This document shows positions 1 to 6,609 of a stretch of DNA of 12,720 nucleotides, in pieces (positions within the stretch are counted from its first letter, which is position 1; each line of letters opens with the position of its first letter). This DNA is from CAZESS01 sp964594625. GTDB taxonomy: Archaea; Thermoplasmatota; E2; UBA202; DSCA01. The DNA is taken from assembly GCA_964594625.1 (NCBI GenBank), contig CAZQNC010000034.1, forward strand, positions 1 through 12,720. The letters are read 5' to 3'. Both the position numbers and the translations under genes were made by a program. The notes beneath the pieces were generated by a model that had not been told where the DNA came from, did not search any database, and saw only the letters and a list, made by a program, of their open reading frames with translations.

Positions 1-3000
1 AACACTTGGGTCGCGGAGAGCTACGACGAGCATCCGGAATCGACATGGTACTGGACCGAGAAGCGGGCCAACTCACCGACGCACAGCTTCCACACCCAGC
101 CGGACAACCTGCCGAGCTACGAAGCCTATTCCAACGACAGCCTGATTCTCGAGGACTGGTTCCACGTCAATGAATCCGTTGACGGTGAACAGGTTTCGCA
201 GGCGTACCTCAGCCTGGCACACTGGTGTGAAGGCGAGTTCGACGGCACCAACGCCCTGGACTACGGTACCATATATGTCATCAACGCAACCGGCCGACAC
301 GAAGTTGCCGGTCCGATTTACGACACCGGCGGCGAATGGGAAGTTCTCAACGGTGCAGACGGATTCGACATCTCTGATTTCATCGGACAGGACATCAAGA
401 TAGAGTTCAACTGGCAGTCTGACGCCACCAATAACTACGAGGGCTGGTACATCGACGACGTCAATATTGACTACAGTTATACGGCTCCGCAGCCGCTCGT
501 CTGGGACGGCTACAAGAACGTTGACCTGCCGGCACGCACCGAGAAAACCATCCAGTCACAGCTCGAGTGGGAACCCGAGATGGAAGGCCAGTATTACATA
601 CAGGTCTACCTGGCTGACAATACCATCGACGACCCCAACCTGGAAAACAACGAAGTCAACTGCAGCCTGTGGATTGGCGACATCTGCGATGCCGCCGTCG
701 ACGACATCTGCGCACCGTCAGACGTCGAGCTCGACCACGAAGTCGGATACGAAGAAATCCCGATTAACGTGACCGTCCGCAACAACGGCACACTCGAAGA
801 AGACATCCCGGTCACCGCATCCGCGCAGCACCTGCTCACCAATTATATCGTGGATGACGATGTAGAGAGCGGTGTCCTGCCCGGCTGGCAGTTCATGTGG
901 ACCGGCGTCGGCCCATCCGACGACCTGTGGTCCATTACGGACGAGCAGTTCTTCAGCCCGACCCATTCGTGGGCACTGGACACCACCGGCACCCCGCTCG
1001 GTCACGCCAAGCTCTGGGAAGGCATCAACCCGTTCCAGCAGGGCGGCGTCAAATGGGAATCACAGGTCAAGTACAACTTCCCGTCAGGCGCAGGCGCCCA
1101 GCCAGTCTTCCTGGCCACGAACTACTACTGGGATATGTCAATCGGTGCAGCGCGTGAGCGTCCATTTGAGGGCTCAAGCGGCTGGACGACCTTCGACGCT
1201 GACGAATACGTCCGCAACAACGATCTCTACTGGGAAATCGTGCCCGCTGACAGCTTCGCCGACTTCCTCCAACAGCTCTACGACCTGTTCGCATATCAGT
1301 ACGAGCCAACTTTCGAGAACATCCAGATTGGTTTCCACGTCGAGGCACCCGGCGGTCTGAGCGCAGGCGAAGGCTTCTGGTTTGACGACTTCCAGCTGTA
1401 CACCGAGTATACCGGTGCCACCGTCTGGGAGGAGACCAAGAGCATCACGCTCGCGCCCGGCGAGACCGGCTACCTCGAGTACACCTGGAACACCACCGAG
1501 TACTGTGACTACATCATCTCCGGCAACGTTGAGCTCGGCTGCGACGAGGACCCGACCAACAACGAAGCCACCACCAGCACCCGCATCCATGAGTGGCAGT
1601 ATGTGGATACCTACGAAAAGGTGTCATTCGACGACAACACCTGCGGCGACCCCGCCCAGTGGGAGATTGTCGAAGAATGCTCCCTCTGCCCGGATGACAA
1701 CTTCTGGTGGAACGGTCAGGGTACTGCTTACACCAACGACCGGAACGACATCCTCGAAATCGCCGAGACCTTCAACTTTACCACCGCAGACTATGCCTAC
1801 GTGAACTTCTCGACGTACTACTACATCGAGGAGGGCTACGACTACGGCTACGTCGAAGTCAGCAACGACAGCGGTGACACCTGGTTCATCCTGGACATGC
1901 TGACCAACAACACCGCCGGCGCATGGGAGGACCTCTCCTACACGCTGACGCCCGGTCTCACGATACTGGAAAGCCCCTACACCGGCATGATATTCGACAT
2001 GCCCGCCACGTTCTTCACCGAGAACATGCACTTCCGCTTCCGGTTCTACTCTGACGCCGTTACCACGGAGAAGGGATGGTACATCGACGACGTGCAGGTC
2101 AACATGTTCAACGGCACGTGGAACGAGCTCTTCTTCGACGACATGGAAGACATCGAGGAGAGCCTCTACATGTGGGACACCCACTACATGTGCTACGGCA
2201 ACCACTGGCACGAGGAAGACAACTTTGGCACACCGTACCCGGGCCCGGACAGCACCGCCTGGTGGAACGGCGACAACCGCACCTGGATAGGAGAGGGCGT
2301 CCTCTACACCGCCGACTACACCGGTCCTGGCTTCTGGGACGGCACATGGACAGCGGACATCGCTGAAGGCTCAGCCAGCTGGAACTTCTGGTTCGGCATC
2401 AACGGCGAGCGACTCCTCGCTAACGTCGCACCCGGCCCACTGGACGCCTGGCTGAACAAGACCATCGACCTGTCCCTGGCCTCGGGCACCACCCTGGTCA
2501 GCATGGACCTCGACTACTCCGGCACGGACCGCGATTACTGGTTCACCGTCACCGACGGCACAAACACCGAAAACTACCTGATAGACTTCAGCGTCGGACC
2601 CGGCCACTACGCCGGCGGCAACGAGACATTCGTCTTCGACATCTCGTCGTTCGCAGGACAGTCCGATGTAACCATGGGCTTCCACGCAAACTTCACCGCC
2701 GACGGCACCGAACAGTTCGCCCAGTGGCACCTCGACGTGCAGTCCAGCGGACCGACCATCCCGGTCAACCGGTACTACAACAACGTCGACGAAAAAGTCA
2801 TCTTCGAATACGACCTGACACACGCCTACGAAGCCATTCTGCACTTCTCGCAGAACTACAGCTTCGCCAACGAAGACGACATCGGCTGGGTTGAAGTCTG
2901 GGACGGCAGTGCATGGAAACCGATACTGATGAACAAGGGATCCTCCGACTGGGGCACCACCACGCTGGACATCACCAAGTACATCGACCACGAGGAATAC

Positions 3001-3684
3001 ACCAAGGTCCGCTTCCGCATGGTCTCCGACGCAACCCTCACCAGCTACGGCTGGCTGGTCGACAACGTCAGCATCGACGGCAAAGTCGACTACACCGCTC
3101 CCACCGCGACACATACCGTTGACCCGGCCTCACCCGACGGAAACAATGGCTGGTACACCGGCGACGTAGAATTCACGCTGAGCGCCACCGACAACACCAA
3201 GGTCGACCACATCGAATACCGCATCAACGGCGGCAGCTGGCTGACATACACCGGGCCGGTGACCATCGACGACGACGGCGAGTTCACCATCGACTACAAG
3301 GCCATCGACCAGGTTGGCAACGAAGGAAGCGTCAACAGCTTCTCGTTCAAGATAGACGGAACCAACCCATCCGGCAGCCTCGACTTCCCGCAGACCGGCT
3401 ACATCTACCTGTTCGGCAACGAGCTGATGCCGCGGATACTCTTCAAGGACAAAGCGCTCATCATCGGCGGTCTGACCGCCACAGCGAGCGCGTCCGACGG
3501 AGGATCCGGCATGAGCCACGTGACCTTCAAGACCAACGCTGACAGCTCCAACGTCGTGACACCGTACGAGTACAACCTGCCGTTCTACTTCTTCGGAAGC
3601 GACACGCTGACCATCTCCGCCACCGACCTTGCTGGCAACACCGCAACAGGCCTGGGCTCAGTCGACTACATGAAGATACTGTAG
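1..3684 (+). CDS. Large secreted surface protein, C-terminal 1227 residues (5' truncated by window edge)
   Basis: Frame 1 is open from the first base to the TAG at 3682-3684, so the start lies outside the window. The visible protein is acidic and rich in Trp, Tyr, Asp and N-glycosylation sequons, as expected for an exported archaeal surface protein. Four beta-sandwich modules end in a W-x-[IFV]-D-[DN]-[VF] signature: GWYIDDV (148-154), GFWFDDF (458-464), GWYIDDV (692-698) and GWLVDNV (1017-1023). This resembles the MAM/jelly-roll 'anchor J' modules of secreted peptidase-associated proteins. CARDB-like linkers lie between them, with NNEVN near 215-220, VRNNGT near 260 and PTNNEA near 520. An Ig-like module (about 1031-1120) and a C-terminal module opening with GYIYLFG (1133-1139) close the chain. 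No C-terminal membrane helix or PGF-type sorting signal is visible, so anchoring is unexplained. No catalytic motif was recognised in the visible part; an N-terminal enzyme domain upstream is possible. A structural or adhesive role is inference. Confidence 0.5.
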   Translation, partial: NTWVAESYDEHPESTWYWTEKRANSPTHSFHTQPDNLPSYEAYSNDSLILEDWFHVNESVDGEQVSQAYLSLAHWCEGEFDGTNALDYGTIYVINATGRHEVAGPIYDTGGEWEVLNGADGFDISDFIGQDIKIEFNWQSDATNNYEGWYIDDVNIDYSYTAPQPLVWDGYKNVDLPARTEKTIQSQLEWEPEMEGQYYIQVYLADNTIDDPNLENNEVNCSLWIGDICDAAVDDICAPSDVELDHEVGYEEIPINVTVRNNGTLEEDIPVTASAQHLLTNYIVDDDVESGVLPGWQFMWTGVGPSDDLWSITDEQFFSPTHSWALDTTGTPLGHAKLWEGINPFQQGGVKWESQVKYNFPSGAGAQPVFLATNYYWDMSIGAARERPFEGSSGWTTFDADEYVRNNDLYWEIVPADSFADFLQQLYDLFAYQYEPTFENIQIGFHVEAPGGLSAGEGFWFDDFQLYTEYTGATVWEETKSITLAPGETGYLEYTWNTTEYCDYIISGNVELGCDEDPTNNEATTSTRIHEWQYVDTYEKVSFDDNTCGDPAQWEIVEECSLCPDDNFWWNGQGTAYTNDRNDILEIAETFNFTTADYAYVNFSTYYYIEEGYDYGYVEVSNDSGDTWFILDMLTNNTAGAWEDLSYTLTPGLTILESPYTGMIFDMPATFFTENMHFRFRFYSDAVTTEKGWYIDDVQVNMFNGTWNELFFDDMEDIEESLYMWDTHYMCYGNHWHEEDNFGTPYPGPDSTAWWNGDNRTWIGEGVLYTADYTGPGFWDGTWTADIAEGSASWNFWFGINGERLLANVAPGPLDAWLNKTIDLSLASGTTLVSMDLDYSGTDRDYWFTVTDGTNTENYLIDFSVGPGHYAGGNETFVFDISSFAGQSDVTMGFHANFTADGTEQFAQWHLDVQSSGPTIPVNRYYNNVDEKVIFEYDLTHAYEAILHFSQNYSFANEDDIGWVEVWDGSAWKPILMNKGSSDWGTTTLDITKYIDHEEYTKVRFRMVSDATLTSYGWLVDNVSIDGKVDYTAPTATHTVDPASPDGNNGWYTGDVEFTLSATDNTKVDHIEYRINGGSWLTYTGPVTIDDDGEFTIDYKAIDQVGNEGSVNSFSFKIDGTNPSGSLDFPQTGYIYLFGNELMPRILFKDKALIIGGLTATASASDGGSGMSHVTFKTNADSSNVVTPYEYNLPFYFFGSDTLTISATDLAGNTATGLGSVDYMKIL

Positions 3685-3696
3685 AACCGACACCAC

Positions 3697-3732
3697 CCCC
3701 CTTTTCCCTCTTTTTCCCCTTTTTATTTTTCT
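3697..3732 (+). terminator. T-rich terminator after the large surface protein gene
   Basis: A pyrimidine-rich tract begins 13 bases after the stop codon and contains several T runs (TTTT, TTTTT, TTTTTATTTTT). Archaeal RNA polymerase commonly terminates at such T tracts without a hairpin. It separates the surface gene from the next promoter. Confidence 0.5.
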
Positions 3733-3764
3733 GTTCCACCAATCATGTTTACCCCATCGATACA

Positions 3765-3774
3765 CTTAAAAACA
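3765..3774 (+). promoter_or_regulatory. TATA-like promoter box of the PKD surface protein gene
   Basis: CTTAAAAACA stands out in GC-rich surroundings. A start of transcription about 25 bases downstream would fall near 3794, just before the AAGGTG Shine-Dalgarno at 3794-3799. The leader would then be only about 10 bases. Confidence 0.5.
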
Positions 3775-3805
3775 ACTTTCATATTGTGGAAGTAAGGTGT
3801 CACAC

Positions 3806-5050
3806 ATGTACGGAAATACAAAAAAAGCCGTTCTGTCCATCGTCCTTGTAGCAGCGCTTGTCTTCATATTTTTCAGCCCGGCCATACAGGCCAATGGCAA
3901 CCAGCCGCCCAGCGTCGATTTCAGCTGGACGCCCACCGAGGACATCCAGACGGGTGATACCGTACAGTTCACAGACAACAGCAGCGACCCCGACGGCACC
4001 ATCATTGCCTGGGAATGGGATTTCGGCGACGGCAACTACTCAATCCTTGAGAATCCCTCGCACACCTATACAGAGAATGATACGTTCACGGTTGAGCTCA
4101 CTGTCATCGACAATAACGGCTCAACAAATACGACCACCAAGCAGATTATTATACAGAATCAGGCGCCGACGGCTGACGCCGGTCCGGACCAGCTGGTCAA
4201 CACCACGCTGGTTTCCTTCGACGGCACCGGCTCCAGCGACCCGGACGGCAGCATAGACAGCTACGAATGGGACTTTGGCGACAACAGCACCGGGACCGGC
4301 CCGACGCCGACGCACAACTACAGCCAGGATGGCTATTATACCGTCACGCTCAACGTCACCGATGACGACGGGGGCACAGACGAGGACACCACGGAGGTCA
4401 CCGTTGACACCCAGGCTCCCAGTACCACTCGCGACCTCAATGGGACCGTAGGCGACAACGACTGGTATACCTCCAATGTCACCGTTACGCTCACCGCTGA
4501 GGACAACGTGTCAGGTGTCCAGGCCATATATTACAAAGTCAATGATGGCAACTGGACGCTCTATCAGACATCCTTCAAGGTTTCTGCAGAAGGAGAAAAC
4601 ATCGTGCGGTACTACGCTCGGGATGATGCAGGCAACAAGGAAACGACGAAAAACGTCACCGTCAAGATAGACAAAGAAGGGCCATCCGTTACCATCACCA
4701 CGCCGGAAGAAGGATACATCTACCTGTTCGGACGGCGTCTGCTGCCCACGATACGGGGCAACACCTACGCCTTCGGCCGCATCACCATCGAGGCCACGGT
4801 TACCTCGTCACCGGCGGACATCGACAAGGTCCGCTTCCTGGTTGACGACGAAGTCCGATTCACCGATTTCGAGGCACCCTACAGCTGGAGATGGGGCATG
4901 GCACTCGGCGGTCATTCAGTCGAAGTGAAAGCCATCGACATGGCCGGGCAGAGCAGCACGGCGGAACGATACATCTCGATTATCAGCCTGCTGCCCGGTG
5001 GACAGAGCAGCACCGCAGCATCGCCAGCGGACGGCGTCGCCGCCTCTTGA
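3806..5050 (+). CDS. Secreted PKD/Ig-domain surface protein (414 aa)
   Basis: I chose ATG 3806 because AAGGTG (3794-3799) sits six bases upstream; GTG 3797 in the same frame is the alternative and would add three residues. Residues 1-29 form a signal peptide: KK at 6-7, a hydrophobic core at 9-23, and probable cleavage after AIQA. Two PKD domains follow (about 35-117 and 120-201), each with the WDFGD signature (71-75 and 155-159). Next come an Ig-like domain (about 204-290, WYTSNVTVTL...ARDDAGN) and a C-terminal domain (about 293-395) that starts with GYIYLFG at 303-309. The last two domains match the tail of the preceding surface protein. The chain ends in a short Gly/Ser/Ala-rich tail without an obvious anchor. 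Many NxS/T sequons suggest glycosylation. PKD proteins usually mediate protein or carbohydrate contacts at the cell surface; the actual ligand cannot be read from sequence. Confidence 0.5.
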   Translation: MYGNTKKAVLSIVLVAALVFIFFSPAIQANGNQPPSVDFSWTPTEDIQTGDTVQFTDNSSDPDGTIIAWEWDFGDGNYSILENPSHTYTENDTFTVELTVIDNNGSTNTTTKQIIIQNQAPTADAGPDQLVNTTLVSFDGTGSSDPDGSIDSYEWDFGDNSTGTGPTPTHNYSQDGYYTVTLNVTDDDGGTDEDTTEVTVDTQAPSTTRDLNGTVGDNDWYTSNVTVTLTAEDNVSGVQAIYYKVNDGNWTLYQTSFKVSAEGENIVRYYARDDAGNKETTKNVTVKIDKEGPSVTITTPEEGYIYLFGRRLLPTIRGNTYAFGRITIEATVTSSPADIDKVRFLVDDEVRFTDFEAPYSWRWGMALGGHSVEVKAIDMAGQSSTAERYISIISLLPGGQSSTAASPADGVAAS

Positions 5051-5060
5051 TTCTTTTTCC
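5051..5060 (+). terminator. T-tract after the PKD protein gene
   Basis: TTCTTTTTCC directly follows the stop codon and precedes tRNA-Pro by eight bases. It is a plausible short archaeal terminator. No clear TATA box was found for the tRNA-Pro gene itself, so some read-through is possible. Confidence 0.5.
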
Positions 5061-5067
5061 ATCCGAT

Positions 5068-5163
5068 GGGCCCGTGGGGTAGTTTGGAATCCTTGTGGCT
5101 TCGGGTAACCGACAGCAAGGTTAGAAAATGCCATTGACCCGAGTTCAAATCTCGGCGGGCCCA
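5068..5163 (+). tRNA. tRNA-Pro (anticodon CGG) with a 23-nt intron
   Basis: The acceptor stem GGGCCCG (5068-5074) pairs with CGGGCCC (5156-5162), with discriminator A at 5163 and no encoded CCA. The T arm is CCGAG-TTCAAAT-CTCGG (5139-5155). The D arm begins with GTGGGGTAG, as in other archaeal proline tRNAs. The anticodon stem GTGGC (5095-5099) pairs with GCCAT (5130-5134) only if an insertion after position 37 is removed. The mature loop is then TTCGGGT with anticodon CGG at 5102-5104, and the variable loop has four bases (TGAC). Mature length is 73 nt. An Arg(UCG) reading would shift the stem by one base and leave a mismatch and a wrong position 33, so Pro is preferred. Confidence 0.5.
5106..5128 (+). 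other. Intron of tRNA-Pro(CGG)
   Basis: The 23-base insertion lies between tRNA positions 37 and 38, the canonical archaeal site. TAACC (5106-5110) pairs with GGTTA (5119-5123), closing an eight-base loop. Because T flanks both borders, the intron could equally be 5107-5129 with the same mature product. Unlike a strict bulge-helix-bulge, the anticodon has no good complement in the 3' part of the intron, so the splice structure looks relaxed. Confidence 0.5.
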
Positions 5164-5167
5164 TTAC

Positions 5168-5177
5168 CTTTTTAACC
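5168..5177 (+). promoter_or_regulatory. TATA-like box of tRNA-Gly, also a T-tract after tRNA-Pro
   Basis: CTTTTTAACC lies about 25 bases before the mature 5' end of tRNA-Gly at 5199, the spacing expected for an archaeal promoter. The same T run lies five bases after tRNA-Pro and could end its transcript. Confidence 0.5.
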
Positions 5178-5198
5178 ACTTTCCCGATAATCGGATGA

Positions 5199-5317
5199 GC
5201 GGGCGTGATCTAGGGGTTAGGATACAAGCTTCCCAACAACCCTTTTCATGCCATGAAAAGCGTTGGCGGAAAGGGGGGAAAAAGCTTGTCGCCCGGGTTC
5301 GAATCCCGGCGCCCGCA
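5199..5317 (+). tRNA. tRNA-Gly (anticodon CCC) with a 47-nt intron
   Basis: The acceptor stem GCGGGCG (5199-5205) pairs with CGCCCGC (5310-5316); the discriminator is A5317 and CCA is not encoded. The T arm is CCGGG-TTCGAAT-CCCGG (5293-5309). The anticodon stem CAAGC (5225-5229) pairs with GCTTG (5284-5288). After intron removal the loop is TTCCCAA with anticodon CCC at 5232-5234 and a four-base variable loop (TCGC). Mature length is 72 nt. The gene has its own TATA-like box upstream. Confidence 0.5.
5236..5282 (+). other. Intron of tRNA-Gly(CCC) with a long palindrome
   Basis: The insertion lies between positions 37 and 38. The anticodon CCC can pair with the G run at 5273-5278, leaving A-rich bulges at the 3' splice site. 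This matches the archaeal bulge-helix-bulge recognised by the tRNA splicing endonuclease. Inside it, CTTTTCATG (5242-5250) and CATGAAAAG (5252-5260) are perfect inverted copies around one C. An outer CAAC/GTTG pair (5237-5240 with 5262-5265) would extend the stem. Confidence 0.5.
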
Positions 5318-5358
5318 TAGCTCTCAATATACGAGAAATAACACCATGGAGTGATACA

Positions 5359-5778
5359 ATGAAGCACAAAAAGAGACAGATTGCCACGACAGCGGCCGTT
5401 CTCTTCACGCTGCTCGCAGCCGGTTGCCTGTCATCCAATTCATCAGACGAGCTCGCGGTATCGCTTACGGCGGACAAGGACACCTACACGTTCGGCGAAT
5501 CCATGCTGGTCCAGGTGACCATACAGACCCCGGAGAAAATGGAGAACGTCACCGTGAATGGAGACGGCCTGGTCAGCAGCAAGGGCCCCCAGGTCAGACT
5601 GGGGCCGCGCACCGTGGACCTCCTCCCCGGGACAAACATCGTCAACTTCACCCGGCGCGTGCCCTCCTGCTCCCCCTGCACAAAGCTCAACGAGGGCAGC
5701 TACAACATAACCGCCATCGTGTCATACAAAAAAGAGGTTATCGCCGAGGTCTCCTGCACCGTCACGCTCACCACATAG
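5359..5778 (+). CDS. Small lipoprotein with CxxC motif (139 aa)
   Basis: I place the start at ATG 5359 because GGAG (5348-5351) is seven bases upstream and a lipoprotein signal follows; longer readings of the frame run into tRNA-Gly. The N-terminus is MKHKKRQ, then a hydrophobic stretch (8-21) and a lipobox-like LAAGC with Cys23 as the probable lipidated residue. The mature part (24-139) is a predicted all-beta, immunoglobulin-like domain with several NxT sequons. It carries CSPC at 104-107 and another Cys at 133. The CxxC could be a disulfide clamp, a metal site or a redox pair; no family was recognised. It starts 41 bases after tRNA-Gly and has no strong promoter of its own, so co-transcription with the tRNA is possible. 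It probably acts on the outer face of the membrane. Confidence 0.5.
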   Translation: MKHKKRQIATTAAVLFTLLAAGCLSSNSSDELAVSLTADKDTYTFGESMLVQVTIQTPEKMENVTVNGDGLVSSKGPQVRLGPRTVDLLPGTNIVNFTRRVPSCSPCTKLNEGSYNITAIVSYKKEVIAEVSCTVTLTT

Positions 5779-5783
5779 GCACA

Positions 5784-5793
5784 TTTTTTATAT
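5784..5793 (+). promoter_or_regulatory. TATA-like box of the CPBP protease gene, overlapping a T6 tract
   Basis: TTTTTTATAT lies just after the lipoprotein stop and about 23-25 bases before ATG 5812. This spacing would put transcription initiation at or next to the start codon, giving a leaderless mRNA. The T6 part could also terminate the lipoprotein transcript. Confidence 0.5.
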
Positions 5794-5811
5794 CCCCCTA
5801 TATAGACATCT

Positions 5812-6489
5812 ATGGCCTCGCGTCGCACCCTGGCCGCCATCATCCTCGTCGTGCCGTTTCTCTACATCTACGGTCTCGGGGTGCTCTCGCTGTTCTTCGA
5901 CGCCGGCGACGCCTACATCACCCCGGGGGTGCTGCTCGTCTCGCTGCTGCTCAACCTCCTGGTCATGGCCGGCTCCGTCCTGCTGGCAACCAGGGCCCTG
6001 TACGGCGGCAGCCTTCGCCGGGTGCTCCATCATCTCTACGTCCGGCGGAACAACGCCCCCGTTTCCATACTCGTCGGCACTGCCACCGCGCTGCTCTTTC
6101 TCTTCGCTCTTGGCGCCGTGCTCATGGGTGCGCAGCAGCTCGGCTTCGACGTGGACAGCGAGCTCTCCGGTGCCATCGCGGAGAACATGACGCCGTTGCT
6201 GCTGGTGGCGGTGCCCGTGCTGTCGGCGGTGAGCGAGGAACTGTTTTTCCGGGGGTATATCCAGATGCATCTCGCGTCATGGCGGGGGCAGCTGCTGGCC
6301 ATCCCGGTGTCGGCGCTCCTGTTCGGCGTGGCGCATCTGGCCTACCGGCATCCCGTGCAGGTGTTCGCCCCGTTTGCGTTCGGCGTGGTGCTGGGATTGC
6401 TGATGCTGCGGTATCGGAACGTGCTGGCGCCGATGGCGGCTCATTTTACCTTCAACTTCGTGCAGCTCGCCGTCGTCTACCTTCTGTAG
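5812..6489 (+). CDS. CPBP family intramembrane metalloprotease (CAAX-protease-like, 225 aa)
   Basis: The three hallmark motifs are present in order: EExxxR at 142-147 (EELFFR), FxxxH at 171-175 (FGVAH), and HxxxN at 211-215 (HFTFN). These glutamate and histidine residues form the active site inside the membrane in this family (Rce1/CAAX protease and bacteriocin-processing enzymes). About six hydrophobic segments are visible, roughly 8-29, 38-60, 83-107, 127-141, 160-177 and 183-199, with a final one around 205-225. The length is typical. No Shine-Dalgarno precedes the ATG, and the TATA spacing fits a leaderless transcript. Substrate is unknown; the family ranges from prenyl-protein processing to self-immunity. 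It overlaps no neighbour, and the adjacent lipoprotein gives only a weak hint of a membrane-maturation role. Confidence 0.5.
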   Translation: MASRRTLAAIILVVPFLYIYGLGVLSLFFDAGDAYITPGVLLVSLLLNLLVMAGSVLLATRALYGGSLRRVLHHLYVRRNNAPVSILVGTATALLFLFALGAVLMGAQQLGFDVDSELSGAIAENMTPLLLVAVPVLSAVSEELFFRGYIQMHLASWRGQLLAIPVSALLFGVAHLAYRHPVQVFAPFAFGVVLGLLMLRYRNVLAPMAAHFTFNFVQLAVVYLL

Positions 6490-6609
6490 ATATCTGCGTG
6501 GTCGTGCGACGGCGAACTCGATAGATACCAATCAATCGAGACCAGTCCTGCCCCGGAAATGGGATGGCTCTGCAACGAAACGGTGATAAACATCCGAAGG
6601 ATGTAGCAT

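Noticed and set aside
5068..5163. Reading the first tRNA as Arg(UCG)
   Set aside because: That register leaves a mismatch at 31/39, puts C at position 33 or misplaces the anticodon, and loses the four-base variable loop typical of archaeal tRNA-Pro.
5424..6524. 366-codon + strand frame spanning the lipoprotein and CPBP genes
   Set aside because: It crosses a terminator/promoter region and two real genes in another frame; the product is Arg/Pro/Gly/Ala-rich with no recognisable domain.
6579..6591. AACGGTGATAAAC occurs here and at 12344-12356, both ahead of + strand genes, suggesting a common regulatory site
   Set aside because: A 13-base match between two places in a window of this size is about what chance predicts, and the distances to the starts differ (19 and 36 bases). 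The GATAAAC part may simply be a TATA-like box.
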